DNA of 64,000 nt from an uncultured Lachnospiraceae bacterium (GCA_904395885.1 CAJFOF010000018.1:1-64000); one strand, 5' to 3'. Positions 9,263-18,640 are shown, numbered from the stretch's first letter. Notes: a model not told the origin generated them from the letters alone. Made by a program: numbers and translations.

Positions 9263-9328
9263 AAAATCACCTTTCTTCTCTGTGACAGTGTTTCGATGCT
9301 GTCGGAGAGAGGAGAGGTGATTTTTATT
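9263..9328 (+). terminator. Terminator after tRNA-Ala
   Basis: A long hairpin starting AAAATCACCT and closing AGGTGATTTT, with an inner TGACAG/CTGTC stem, is followed by more T residues. It ends the tRNA transcript. Confidence 0.8.
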
Positions 9329-9417
9329 TGCCGTGAAAGTTCTGTCGAGCGACGGTGCAGCCCTCATGCCTGCATGTGGAACACATCGCCATTTGAAAGA
9401 TCAGAAATTTTGCAGAT

Positions 9418-10272
9418 CTATACAGTCTTGAATTCCCGCGGATTCTGCCCGAATTCCTTCTTAAATGCCTTGTGGAAATTAGAATAGTCATTGAAGCCGC
9501 ACTGCATACATGCTTCCGTCATGGTGGCTCCTTCCCGGATCATATTGCGGGCGACAGTAAGCCTTTTTTTGATAATAAATTGAAAAAGAGTCAGGCCGGT
9601 AAATGTTTTGAACTGATGGGAAAGGTAAGATTTGCTGATGAAACAGGCGTCTGCCAGCTTGTCCAGCGTCAGTTCTTCCGCAATATGGTCATTGATATAG
9701 GCGACCACCTCATTGATCTTTTCATTCTCTGTGATGTCTTTTCGGATAAGATCAGAAGTAGCAAAATATGCCCTGTTGAGGTAGACCATGAATTCGACCA
9801 GGTATATATTTTCCAGAATGCTGCTGCCAAATTCCTGGCTGTCGCGGTTTTCTATAATTTTTTCTAAAATGCTTTTCAGGTAGGCCACCAGACCACCGTC
9901 CGGCCGAATCAGTTTATATTTTTTGGCGCTGGCATCGGTGAAACAGTCGGTCAGGCTGGAACCAAACTTTTCCACCTGGGTGAGATAGGACGGATTGATC
10001 CAGAGAACAAAGCGTTCATAAGGCTTTCCAGGGCGAATTTCCGGCCTGTGGATGTCTTTATTGTCAGTCAGAAGGATGTCCCCAGGGCGGAGAAGATAGG
10101 TGCGTCCCTCAATATTGTAGGAGACATTGCCTGAAAGAAAGAAAAATACCTCATAGAATTCATGCTCGTGAAAATCTACAGTAGGGGGAATCATATCACA
10201 GTAGTGGTAGCATTCAAAGTCTTCACGCACCATCGTTTGACGTTGAGAAAAAATATCCTTGTGAAAACTCAC
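9418..10272 (-). CDS. AraC-family regulator, probably of the hexuronate operon
   Basis: The 284-residue protein has an N-terminal cupin-like sensing domain (FHEHEFYEVFFFLSG, then a RPGDILL segment) and a C-terminal pair of AraC helix-turn-helices (LTLDKLADACFISKSYLSHQ; CGFNDYSNFHKAFKKEFG). Longer starts up to 10317 are possible, but GGAGGTG 7 bases upstream makes GTG at 10272 the best start. It is divergent from uxuA with 138 bases between, so it probably responds to a sugar acid or intermediate and controls uxuA-uxuB-dctPQM. The target is inferred from position only. Confidence 0.87.
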   Translation of the reverse strand: MSFHKDIFSQRQTMVREDFECYHYCDMIPPTVDFHEHEFYEVFFFLSGNVSYNIEGRTYLLRPGDILLTDNKDIHRPEIRPGKPYERFVLWINPSYLTQVEKFGSSLTDCFTDASAKKYKLIRPDGGLVAYLKSILEKIIENRDSQEFGSSILENIYLVEFMVYLNRAYFATSDLIRKDITENEKINEVVAYINDHIAEELTLDKLADACFISKSYLSHQFKTFTGLTLFQFIIKKRLTVARNMIREGATMTEACMQCGFNDYSNFHKAFKKEFGQNPREFKTV

Positions 10273-10410
10273 TAAATACACCTCCGCGCTTTTGTATACA
10301 TTCATATAATATAGCAATATATACCATATTTCAAGCAGAATATGATATGAAAATAGCTCAAAAAAGGTGGTACAATAACCTCATAAATAAAGAGAAGGAG
10401 GAAAACGCTT

Positions 10411-11457
10411 ATGAAAATGTCGTTTCGCTGGTATGGGGAATCTGACCCGATTTCTCTGGAGTACATTTCCCAGATTCCGGGAATGCGCTCTATCGTTTCA
10501 GCAGTCTATGATGTAAAGCCTGGGGAGGTATGGCCGGAGGAAAGTCTGGCAAAACTGAAAGAGGACTGCGAGGCTCACGGGCTGGTTTTTGATGTGGTGG
10601 AATCCATACCTGTTTCAGAGGACATTAAGCTGGGAACGGAAAAACGGGATGCTCACCTTGAAGCTTACTGTGAAAACATTCGCCGCTGTGCAAAGTATGG
10701 TGTAAAATGTGTGACCTATAATTTTATGCCTGTATTTGACTGGACCAGAACGCAATTAGACAAAGAGGCCGCCGATGGCTCCACAAGCCTTGTGATGTAT
10801 TGGGATCAGATGAAGGGGCTGGATCCTTTGAAGGATGACATTAATCTGCCTGGATGGGACGCCAGCTATACTCAGGATGAGGTTCGCGGCCTTATTCAGG
10901 CGTATGGAGAGCTGGGAGAAGAAGGATTGTGGAAAAATATTGAAGTGTTCCTGAAAAAAGTGATCCCCGTTGCAGAAGAGTGCGGAATTGTTATGGCTCT
11001 TCACCCGGATGATCCGCCATATCCTATTTTCGGTTTGCCCAGAGTGATTACCTGCGAAGAAAATCTGGATCGCTATCTTGCCATTGTGGATTCTCCTTCC
11101 AATGCTCTGTGCCTGTGTACCGGTTCGCTGGGATGTGCGAAATCTAACGATATCCCTGCTATGGTTCGGAAATACTCTGCTATGGGGCGGATTGGGTTTA
11201 TGCATATGAGAAATGTGAAAATTATGGAGGACGGTTCTTTTGAAGAGAGGGCTCACCTTTCAACCTGCGGTTCCCTGGATATGTATGAGATCACAAAAGC
11301 CCTGGTAGAGACTGGATTTGACGGATATGTGCGTCCTGATCACGGAAGGATGATCTGGGGAGAGACCGGAAAACCAGGATATGGCCTGTATGACAGGGCA
11401 CTGGGGGCAGCTTATCTCAACGGACTGTTTGAAGCGTGCGAAAAGGCAGCAAAATAA
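10411..11457 (+). CDS. uxuA: Mannonate dehydratase
   Basis: UxuA dehydrates D-mannonate to 2-keto-3-deoxygluconate in glucuronate breakdown. The 348-residue protein matches the family from MSFRWYGESDPISLEYISQI through the His/Cys metal-binding region (MALHPDDPP, CLCTGSLG, FMHMRNVK, RPDHGRMIW). A strong AGAAGGAGG precedes the ATG. It is first in an operon with a short-chain reductase and a TRAP transporter, fitting import and catabolism of a hexuronate. Confidence 0.95.
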   Translation: MKMSFRWYGESDPISLEYISQIPGMRSIVSAVYDVKPGEVWPEESLAKLKEDCEAHGLVFDVVESIPVSEDIKLGTEKRDAHLEAYCENIRRCAKYGVKCVTYNFMPVFDWTRTQLDKEAADGSTSLVMYWDQMKGLDPLKDDINLPGWDASYTQDEVRGLIQAYGELGEEGLWKNIEVFLKKVIPVAEECGIVMALHPDDPPYPIFGLPRVITCEENLDRYLAIVDSPSNALCLCTGSLGCAKSNDIPAMVRKYSAMGRIGFMHMRNVKIMEDGSFEERAHLSTCGSLDMYEITKALVETGFDGYVRPDHGRMIWGETGKPGYGLYDRALGAAYLNGLFEACEKAAK

Positions 11458-11493
11458 GAACCAATTGAAAAGAAAGATAAAGGAGAAATCAAT

Positions 11494-12342
11494 ATGGAGA
11501 AAAATGTATTGAACACAGATCTGACAGGGAAAGTATGCGTTGTGACCGGTGCAGGCGGAGCGATCTGCGGAATGTTTGCTGAGAAACTGGCGGCAGCAGG
11601 CGGAAAGGTAGCGGTTCTGGACCTGAATGAAGAAGCGGCCAAAGCGGTAGCAGACAAGATAACCGCTGAGGGCGGAATCGCCAAAGCTTACAAGACTAAT
11701 GTGTTGGACCGTGAAAATCTGGATCAGGTTCATGAGCAAATTCTGGCAGACTTTGGTCCCTGTGATGTGCTGATCAACGGTGCAGGCGGCAACAATCCGC
11801 GAGCTACCACGGACAATGAGTATCATTATGAGGCAAAGGATATTGAAAACTGCAAGACATTTTTTGATCTGGATAAGTCTGGCGTAGAGTTTGTATTTTC
11901 CCTTAACTGGATGGGAACCCTGCTTCCGACTCAGGTGTTTGCAGGAGACATGATTGATCGGAACGGGAATATTTTAAACATTGCATCCATGAACGCGTAT
12001 ACTCCTTTGACCAAAATTCCGGCTTATTCAGGAGCAAAGGCAGCTATCGTTAACTTTACCCAGTGGCTTGCCACTCATTTTGCCAAATCTGGAATTCGCG
12101 TCAATGCCATTGCTCCGGGATTCTTTGTAGGCAATCAGAACCGCAGACTTCTGTTTAATGAAGACGGAACTCCCACCGCACGTACGGCAAAAATTTTGGC
12201 GGGAACTCCTATGGGGCGCTTTGGAGAGCTGGAAGAGCTGGTAGGTTCCGTGCTGTTCCTGATCAACAATGACGCAGCAGGATTTATTACAGGTGTATGC
12301 CTTCCGATCGACGGCGGATACTCCGCATATTCAGGGGTTTAA
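11494..12342 (+). CDS. SDR-family oxidoreductase, probable fructuronate reductase (UxuB-type)
   Basis: This is a short-chain dehydrogenase with a cofactor motif TGAGGAICG near residues 19-27 and catalytic Tyr178 and Lys182 (YSGAK). Its position directly after uxuA and its resemblance to B. subtilis YjmF-type enzymes suggest D-fructuronate to D-mannonate reduction with NAD(P)H, the step before UxuA. Length (282) is normal. Exact substrate and cofactor cannot be told from sequence. Confidence 0.85.
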   Translation: MEKNVLNTDLTGKVCVVTGAGGAICGMFAEKLAAAGGKVAVLDLNEEAAKAVADKITAEGGIAKAYKTNVLDRENLDQVHEQILADFGPCDVLINGAGGNNPRATTDNEYHYEAKDIENCKTFFDLDKSGVEFVFSLNWMGTLLPTQVFAGDMIDRNGNILNIASMNAYTPLTKIPAYSGAKAAIVNFTQWLATHFAKSGIRVNAIAPGFFVGNQNRRLLFNEDGTPTARTAKILAGTPMGRFGELEELVGSVLFLINNDAAGFITGVCLPIDGGYSAYSGV

Positions 12343-12383
12343 GGAATGTGCTGTAATGTGGTTTAGTGGGAGATGATAAGTAT

Positions 12384-13421
12384 ATGAATAAAAAAAGTAG
12401 AATCCGCCAGGCAGCGCTGGTATTTATGCTGACGGCGGCTGTGGGAACTCTTGCCGGCTGCAGCAGCCAGGCTTCTGCAGATAATCGGCAGATTATCCGC
12501 ATCGGCCATAATCAGTCAACAAATCATCCGACGCATATCGCGTTGCTGGCTTTCGAAGAATTTATTGAAGAAAACTTAGGGGATAAATACAATGTAGAGG
12601 TCTTCCCCAGTGAGCTGCTGGGTTCTCAGAATGAGATGGTATAACTTACCCAGACGGGAGCAATCAATTTCTGCGTGGCTTCCAACTCTCTGCTGGAGAC
12701 CTTCAGTGAGAACTACAAGCTGTTTAACCTCCCGTACCTGTTTGCGTCAAGCGAGGCCTACCACGCCTCCATGGACGACCCGGCGATTACAGGACCGATT
12801 TTTGAATCCACCAAGCAGGCCGGTTTTGAGGCGGTGACATGGCTGGATGCAGGTACGAGAAACTTTTATACCGTAGATACGCCTATCGAGACAATAGAAG
12901 ACCTTCGCGGCCTCAAGATCCGTGTTCAGCAGTCCCCTACCAATGTGGAGATGATGGAGCGCCTGGGCGGATCGGCGACGCCTATGGGATTCGGCGACGT
13001 TTACACGGCTCTCCAGTCCAACATCATCGACGGTGCGGAGAATAACGAGATGGCTCTGACAGATAACGGCCACGGAGATGTATGCAAATACTACTCCTAC
13101 GACATGCACCAGATGATCCCGGACATTCTGATCGGAAACAATGATTTTCTGGACGGTTTGAGCCCTGAGGAGAGAGCCATCTTTGATGAGGGATTTCAGC
13201 TGGTTAACCAGGTGCAGAGAGAGGAATGGGTAACCGCGGTTGAGAATGCCAAGGAGCGGGCCGAGAATGAGCAGGGCGTGACCTTCCTCTACCCTGACAC
13301 GAAGCCCTTCCAGGAAGCCTGCATGCCCATGCATGAGGACATGCTGAGCCAGTATCCGGATCTGGTCCCGATCTACGACGCGATCCAGGCCTACAATGAG
13401 CAGTATCCGGCAGAACAGTGA
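12384..13421 (+). pseudogene. dctP: TRAP transporter binding protein dctP, broken by an in-frame TAA
   Basis: DctP is the extracytoplasmic solute receptor of a TRAP transporter, here probably for a hexuronate. The start at ATG 12384 gives a lipoprotein signal (lipobox LAGC). After ...QNEMV the codon at 12642-12644 is TAA, and the same frame then continues LTQTGAINFCVASNSLLETF and so on to a normal C-terminus at 13421, including the ligand-binding Arg region LKIRVQQS. A single C-to-T change in CAA (Gln) explains it. The fragment after the stop has no signal peptide, so reinitiation would not restore function. A sequencing error is possible. Confidence 0.9.
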
Positions 13422-13441
13422 GAGAAGGGGGATGAGAAGAA

Positions 13442-13930
13442 ATGAAAGCATTAAGAAATGTATTAAATAAAGTGCTGAATGTCCTGGCGGGCGTCAGCCT
13501 GATCGCCATGGTTCTCCTTACCTGCTGGCAGGTATTTACCCGCTATATTTTGCAGAACCCTTCATCCTGGTCGGAGGAATTGGTGTCTTATCTGTTTGCG
13601 TGGGCCAGCCTTTTTGGTGCTTCCCTGATTACGGGAGAGCGTGGACATATGAATATTCCGGTTATTGTTGAAAAGATGGGAAAAGGTGCCCAGAAGGCCC
13701 TGGCTATATTTGGTGAGCTGATCGCCTTTTCCTTTTCCGCCATTATCCTGGTCTATGGAGGAATTGAGATCACCAAATTAGCCATGGGGCAGATGACCTC
13801 CTCCATGAGCGTTGCCGTAGGCGTGTTCTATGTGGTTCTGCCTCTGTGCGGCGTCCTCAACATGATCTATACGGTGCTGAACATTGCAGACATCAGCAAA
13901 GGGAATTTTGAAGCAAAGGAGGAGGCGTAA
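13442..13930 (+). CDS. dctQ: TRAP transporter small permease DctQ
   Basis: The 162-residue protein has four membrane segments (about 15-35, 48-66, 89-110, 130-150) and the DctQ hallmark RYILQNPSSWSEELVSYLFAW at about 32-52. It links the DctP receptor to DctM. The start is preceded by GGGGATGAGA-type purines, and dctM begins 3 bases after its stop, so the two are translated together. Confidence 0.93.
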   Translation: MKALRNVLNKVLNVLAGVSLIAMVLLTCWQVFTRYILQNPSSWSEELVSYLFAWASLFGASLITGERGHMNIPVIVEKMGKGAQKALAIFGELIAFSFSAIILVYGGIEITKLAMGQMTSSMSVAVGVFYVVLPLCGVLNMIYTVLNIADISKGNFEAKEEA

Positions 13931-13933
13931 AGC

Positions 13934-14908
13934 ATGGCAATTCAATCATTATTGATCATTATCGTAATCCTGGCGGTCCTTCTGGTCATCGGCGTCCCCA
14001 TCTCCTATGCTATCGGAATTTCGTCGCTGATCTGCATTCTGCAGACCGTGTCGCTGGATATCTCAGTCGTGACAGGCGCTCAGCGAATCTTTGTAGGCAT
14101 GAGCAAATTCAGCCTGACGGCTATCCCGTTCTTTATTCTGGCGGGCAACCTGATGAATCAGGGCGGCATCGCCAAGCGGCTGGTAGACTTTGTTATGGCG
14201 ATCCTGGGCAAAATGCCGGGCGCCCTTCTGGTAACCAATGTAGGAGCCAACGCTCTGTTCGGCGCAATCTCCGGATCCGCATCCGCTGCCGCAGCAGCAG
14301 TGGGAAGCATGGTGGAAAAAGGCGAGGAGGAGCAGGGCTACGACAAGGCGCTGTGCGCTGCCACCAACGGCGCATCCGCACCATCCGGCCTTCTGATCCC
14401 GCCGTCCAATGCGCTGATCACTTATTCGCTTGCAGCAGGCGGAACGTCCGTAGCTGCCCTGTTCATGGCAGGGTATGTGCCTGGAATTATCTGGGCCATC
14501 TGCTGTATGATCGTTTCCGTTATTATTGCAAAGAAAAAGGGCTACAAAGGGCTTCCGGGCAAATTTGACTGGAAAAATCTCTGGGTCTGCACTCTGAGAG
14601 CGATTCCGTCTCTGTCCCTGATCATCGTGGTCATCGGCGGTATCATCGCAGGCATCTTTACGGCAACAGAGGGCTCTGCCATCGCCGTGGTCTACGCTCT
14701 GATCCTGGTGTACAACCTGTGCATCGGAAACATCACGCCGCCTGTAGGAAATACATTGTTTGTGGCGATCAAGGTCGGGCACAGCAGCCTGGCAAAAGTC
14801 ATGCCGTACATGCTGATGTACTATGTGGCAATCCTTATCGGCCTTCTTCTGGTCACATATGTGCCGGTCGTCAGTCTGGGGCTTCCTCAGATAGCAGGAC
14901 TGCTGTAG
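13934..14908 (+). CDS. dctM: TRAP transporter large permease DctM with an internal deletion
   Basis: DctM is the sodium-coupled transport subunit, usually about 420-430 residues. This one has 324. The N-terminal two thirds look normal (IPFFILAGNLMNQGGIAKRL; ASAPSGLLIPPSNALITYSL), and the C-terminal segment (NITPPVGNTLFVAIKVG) is present. But the text passes straight from FTATEGSAIAVVYALIL to VYNLCIGNITPPVG near residue 255 (bases 14698-14715), where family members have about 100 more residues. Removing several helices without loss of frame probably makes it inactive. Together with the dctP stop, this transporter seems to be decaying. Confidence 0.87.
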   Translation: MAIQSLLIIIVILAVLLVIGVPISYAIGISSLICILQTVSLDISVVTGAQRIFVGMSKFSLTAIPFFILAGNLMNQGGIAKRLVDFVMAILGKMPGALLVTNVGANALFGAISGSASAAAAAVGSMVEKGEEEQGYDKALCAATNGASAPSGLLIPPSNALITYSLAAGGTSVAALFMAGYVPGIIWAICCMIVSVIIAKKKGYKGLPGKFDWKNLWVCTLRAIPSLSLIIVVIGGIIAGIFTATEGSAIAVVYALILVYNLCIGNITPPVGNTLFVAIKVGHSSLAKVMPYMLMYYVAILIGLLLVTYVPVVSLGLPQIAGLL

Positions 14909-14953
14909 TACACATCCTGCTTGGATAGACAGCAGATAAATAATCAAAAACAG

Positions 14954-15002
14954 AGACCCCGATTCCATCGCTGACTTAGAGGATGGAGCGGGGCCTTTTT
15001 CT
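14954..15002 (+). terminator. Terminator after dctM
   Basis: Paired arms CCCCG and CGGGG with CCATC and GATGG inside, followed by CCTTTTT, form an intrinsic terminator for the uxu/TRAP operon. Confidence 0.85.
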
Positions 15003-15049
15003 ACACAGTAGCAGATCTTTATCTGTAAAAGGAAGTTTTTTGAAAAGGA

Positions 15050-15078
15050 TTGACAGAAAAACACAGTTGTGATATAAA
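15050..15078 (+). promoter_or_regulatory. Promoter of the trpB T-box transcript
   Basis: TTGACA (15050-15055), a 17-base spacer and TATAAA (15073-15078). Confidence 0.85.
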
Positions 15079-15094
15079 TAAGTCAGTAAATAAA

Positions 15095-15407
15095 ACCGTT
15101 GAAGAAGAGTGAGTAAGACAGGTGATGACGGCGCAGAGAGCTGCAGGCGGTGGGATTGCAGTGCGGATAGCTTGGCTGAATGGGCTTCGGAGGGCGAGCA
15201 GAACGCAGTGCCGGGATCTTTTATGAGCGAGGTTCAGGGCAGTGCCAGTAGGCGAGACGGAGGGAGACGCTTCGTTACCAAGGTTCAGCATATGAGAATG
15301 TATGCGTAGAGTGGGCAGAGAAGTCTGTCAATCAGGGTGGCACCGCAGGAGTAAATGCTCTTGTCCCTTAGAATTTTATCGAGGGGACGGGGCTTTTTTT
15401 ATTGGAA
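15095..15407 (+). promoter_or_regulatory. T-box leader, tryptophan type
   Basis: The canonical T-box sequence AGGGTGGCACCGC lies at 15334-15346, and Stem I elements lie upstream. The specifier is best read as TGG (Trp) at 15181-15183, in the context GAA-TGG-GCTTCGGA. A terminator follows, with arms TCTTGTCCCTT and GAGGGGACGGGG before seven T (to about 15401). Uncharged tRNA-Trp should bind and favour antitermination, raising trpB expression when tryptophan is short. A GGG reading one base later cannot be fully excluded, but the gene downstream favours Trp. Confidence 0.88.
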
Positions 15408-15461
15408 AACATGACCGTTCCCGGGAAAACTGTTAAACGGAAATTAGAAAGGAGAACCATC

Positions 15462-16838
15462 ATGAGTAAAGAGATCCCTTACAAAATCTATCTGGAAGAA
15501 AGCGAGATGCCGAAACAGTGGTATAATGTCCGGGCGGATATGAAAAACAAACCGGCTCCTCTCTTAAATCCGGCAACGTTAGAGCCTATGACCTACGATG
15601 ACCTGAGACCGGTATTTTGCGATGAGCTGATCAGACAGGAGCTGGATGATACCACACCGTATATCGATATTCCGGATGAGATTCTTAATTTCTATAAGAT
15701 GTACCGCCCCTCACCGCTGGTAAGGGCTTACTGCCTGGAGGAAAAGCTTCAGACGCCGGCAAAGATTTATTACAAATTCGAAGGAAACAATACCAGCGGC
15801 AGCCACAAGCTGAATTCCGCTATCGCCCAGGCTTATTATGCGAAAAACCAGGGCTTAAAAGGAGTTACAACGGAGACCGGAGCCGGGCAGTGGGGAACAG
15901 CTCTGTCCATGGCTTGCGCTTATCTGGGCCTTGACTGTCAGGTTTACATGGTAAAATGTTCTTATGAACAGAAACCATTCCGTCGGGAGGTCATGAGGAC
16001 ATATGGAGCTTCCGTGACCCCGTCTCCCTCCATGACCACAGAGGTGGGCCGTAAGATTCTGGCAGAGCATCCCGGCACGAATGGAAGCCTTGGCTGCGCC
16101 ATCTCTGAGGCAGTGGAAGCAGCGACTCACCAGGAGGGTTACCGTTATGTTCTGGGTAGCGTCCTGAATCAGGTGCTTCTCCATCAGACGGTAATCGGTT
16201 TGGAAACCAAGACAGCTCTGGAGAAATATGATATTGTGCCGGATATCATTATTGGCTGCGCGGGCGGCGGATCAAATTTGGGAGGGCTGATCTCTCCATT
16301 TATGGGCGAAAAACTGAGAGGCGAAAAAGACTACCGTTTCATTGCAGTAGAGCCGGCATCCTGCCCAAGCTTTACACGCGGCAAGTTCGCATACGATTTC
16401 TGCGATACAGGAATGGTATGCCCGCTGGCCAAGATGTATACCCTGGGAAGTGGATTCATTCCTTCCGCAAATCATGCGGGAGGCCTGCGCTACCACGGCA
16501 TGAGTTCCATCCTTTCTCAGTTGTACCATGACGGGTTGATGGAGGCTGTATCGGTAGAGCAGACTGCTGTATTCGAAGCGGCTGAGAAATTCGCTAGAGT
16601 GGAAGGGATTCTTCCGGCTCCTGAGAGCAGCCATGCAATAAAAGTTGCTATTGATGAGGCATTAAAGTGCAAAGAGACAGGAGAAGCGAAGACCATTGTA
16701 TTCGGACTGACAGGAACCGGTTACTTTGATATGTATGCCTATGAGAAATTTAATAATGGCGAGATGACGGATTACATTCCTACAGATGAAGAATTAGAAA
16801 AAGGGTTCCAGGGACTTCCAGTGGTGCCGGAACGATAA
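15462..16838 (+). CDS. trpB: Tryptophan synthase beta chain, TrpB2-like
   Basis: This PLP enzyme condenses indole with serine to tryptophan. The 458-residue length and N-terminal region (YKIYLEESEMPKQWYNVRAD) are of the longer TrpB2 class rather than classical TrpB. The PLP lysine is Lys116 in GSHKLNSA, and the phosphate-binding GCAGGGSNLGG loop is present. AAAGGAG sits 8 bases before ATG 15462; an upstream ATG at 15402 lies in the terminator region and is unlikely. It stands alone behind a Trp T-box without trpA, so it may salvage indole or work with a distant trp operon. Confidence 0.92.
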   Translation: MSKEIPYKIYLEESEMPKQWYNVRADMKNKPAPLLNPATLEPMTYDDLRPVFCDELIRQELDDTTPYIDIPDEILNFYKMYRPSPLVRAYCLEEKLQTPAKIYYKFEGNNTSGSHKLNSAIAQAYYAKNQGLKGVTTETGAGQWGTALSMACAYLGLDCQVYMVKCSYEQKPFRREVMRTYGASVTPSPSMTTEVGRKILAEHPGTNGSLGCAISEAVEAATHQEGYRYVLGSVLNQVLLHQTVIGLETKTALEKYDIVPDIIIGCAGGGSNLGGLISPFMGEKLRGEKDYRFIAVEPASCPSFTRGKFAYDFCDTGMVCPLAKMYTLGSGFIPSANHAGGLRYHGMSSILSQLYHDGLMEAVSVEQTAVFEAAEKFARVEGILPAPESSHAIKVAIDEALKCKETGEAKTIVFGLTGTGYFDMYAYEKFNNGEMTDYIPTDEELEKGFQGLPVVPER

Positions 16839-16846
16839 AGAAACCA

Positions 16847-16883
16847 GGCGGCATGTTCCTCTTGAGGGACTGCCGTCTTTTTT
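16847..16883 (+). terminator. Terminator after trpB
   Basis: GGCGGCA (16847-16853) pairs with TGCCGTC (16871-16877), with an inner GTTCCTC/GAGGGAC stem, followed by six T. Confidence 0.85.
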
Positions 16884-16913
16884 AGATAGAAGACTTGGGC
16901 GTCCAAAAAGGAC

Positions 16914-16942
16914 TTGCCAAGCATTTAACAATAAGGTACAAT
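16914..16942 (+). promoter_or_regulatory. Promoter of gpmI
   Basis: TTGCCA (16914-16919), a 17-base spacer and TACAAT (16937-16942). Confidence 0.75.
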
Positions 16943-16983
16943 ACTTTCCAAAGAGCTTGTTAGTTCGAAAGGAGATTATAGAA

Positions 16984-18525
16984 ATGAGCAAAAGACCAAC
17001 AGTATTGATGATTCTGGACGGGTATGGCTTAAATGATAACTGTGAGCACAATGCAGTGTGCGAAGCAAAAACACCTGTCATGGATGAGCTGATGGCGAAG
17101 TATCCATTTGTAAAAGGCAATGCCAGCGGTATGGCAGTAGGACTTCCGGAAGGCCAGATGGGCAACTCGGAGGTGGGTCATTTAAATATGGGCGCAGGCC
17201 GAATTGTTTATCAGGAACTGACCCGCATTACCAAATCGATTCAGGACGGGGATTTTTTTGAAAATCCGGCTTTTAAAGAGGCCGTAGCAAACTGCAAAAA
17301 GTACGACTCTGCCCTGCATATGTACGGTCTGGTTTCCGATGGAGGTGTTCACAGCCACATTACCCATATTTATGGGCTGTTGGAGATGGCAAAGAGAGAA
17401 GGACTGGACAAGGTTTATGTTCATTGCTTTTTGGATGGCCGCGATACTCCTCCGTCCTCAGGCAAAGAGTTTGTAGAGCAGTTGGAAGCAAAGATGAAAG
17501 AGATCGGCGTAGGCAAGGTAGCCAGTGTGGCAGGCCGCTATTACGCTATGGACCGTGACAAGAACTGGGATCGGGTCAAGCTGGCTTATGATGCCCTGAC
17601 CAAAGGGGAGGGAGTTCCGGCTGACAGCGCCACAGAGGGAATTCAAGCTTCCTACGATAAAGAGAAATTTGATGAGTTTGTAATGCCTACGGTTGTGATG
17701 GAAAACGGCGCTCCCGTGGCAACTATAAAAGATCACGATTCCATTATTTTCTATAACTTCCGTCCTGACCGGGCTAGAGAGCTGACCAGAGCTTTCTGCG
17801 ACAATGATTTTGCCGGTTTTGAGAGAGAAAAGAAGCTGGATGTGGTCTATGTCTGCTTTACAGATTACGATGAAACCATTGAGAACAAGCTGGTAGCATT
17901 CCAAAAGGAAGAGATTACCAACACATTCGGCGAGTTCCTGGCAGCTCATCACATGACCCAGGCGAGGATCGCTGAGACGGAGAAGTACGCCCATGTTACC
18001 TTCTTCTTCAATGGCGGCGTGGAGGAACCCAATGAGGGTGAGACCCGTATTCTGGTAAATTCTCCCAAGGAGGTTCCAACCTATGACCTGAAGCCGGAGA
18101 TGAGCGCTCCGGAGGTGTGCAATAAGCTGGTAGAGGCAATTAAATCCGGTAAATACGATGTGATCATTATCAACTTTGCAAATCCGGATATGGTAGGCCA
18201 TACCGGCGTTGAGTCTGCTGCGATCCAGGCCATCGAAACTGTAGATGAGTGCGTAGGAAAGGCAGTAGCGGCCATCAAGGAAGTGGATGGAGTTATGTTT
18301 ATCTGTGCTGACCACGGAAATGCAGAACAGTTGGTGGACTACAAGACAGGAGAACCCTGGACTGCCCACACAACCAATCCTGTCCCCTTTATTCTGGTAA
18401 ATGCTGACCCGGCTTACAAGCTGCGGGAAGGCGGCTGCCTGGCAGATATCGCTCCGACCCTCATTGAGCTGATGGGACTTGAGCAGCCAAAAGAAATGAC
18501 AGGAAAATCACTGTTAGTCAAATAG
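16984..18525 (+). CDS. gpmI: 2,3-bisphosphoglycerate-independent phosphoglycerate mutase
   Basis: GpmI interconverts 3- and 2-phosphoglycerate with two Mn2+ ions in the alkaline-phosphatase fold. The 513-residue protein has the catalytic Ser62 in MGNSEVGHLNMGAGR, the substrate-binding HCFLDGRDTPPSSG and the metal-binding ADHGNAEQL near the C-terminus. ATG 16984 follows AAAGGAG with normal spacing; the TTG at 16957 would add nine unsupported residues. It is a single-gene unit. No clear terminator separates it from the TPP riboswitch about 28 bases downstream. Confidence 0.96.
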   Translation: MSKRPTVLMILDGYGLNDNCEHNAVCEAKTPVMDELMAKYPFVKGNASGMAVGLPEGQMGNSEVGHLNMGAGRIVYQELTRITKSIQDGDFFENPAFKEAVANCKKYDSALHMYGLVSDGGVHSHITHIYGLLEMAKREGLDKVYVHCFLDGRDTPPSSGKEFVEQLEAKMKEIGVGKVASVAGRYYAMDRDKNWDRVKLAYDALTKGEGVPADSATEGIQASYDKEKFDEFVMPTVVMENGAPVATIKDHDSIIFYNFRPDRARELTRAFCDNDFAGFEREKKLDVVYVCFTDYDETIENKLVAFQKEEITNTFGEFLAAHHMTQARIAETEKYAHVTFFFNGGVEEPNEGETRILVNSPKEVPTYDLKPEMSAPEVCNKLVEAIKSGKYDVIIINFANPDMVGHTGVESAAIQAIETVDECVGKAVAAIKEVDGVMFICADHGNAEQLVDYKTGEPWTAHTTNPVPFILVNADPAYKLREGGCLADIAPTLIELMGLEQPKEMTGKSLLVK

Positions 18526-18552
18526 GCAATTTTAATAAAATAGATCTTTAAA

Positions 18553-18640
18553 ACAGGGAGCTTGTATGGCAGGCTGAGAGGAAGTAATCAAACTTCGACC
18601 TTTTGAACCTGATTTGGGTAATGCCAACGTAGGGAGAGAT
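18553..18640 (+). promoter_or_regulatory. TPP riboswitch (THI element)
   Basis: The aptamer shows the conserved blocks GGCTGAGAGG (18572-18581), GAACCTGATTTGGGTAATGC (about 18605-18624) and CAACGTAGGGAGAG. TPP binding should favour the terminator at 18676-18706 and shut off thiC-thiW-thiME-thiD. Confidence 0.97.

Noticed and set aside
12642..12644. TAA in dctP as programmed recoding
   Set aside because: TAA is not a selenocysteine or pyrrolysine codon, no recoding structure is evident, and a CAA-to-TAA change explains it.
14063..15064. 333-codon reverse frame
   Set aside because: Antisense to dctM and its terminator; Cys/His/Arg-rich low-quality composition.
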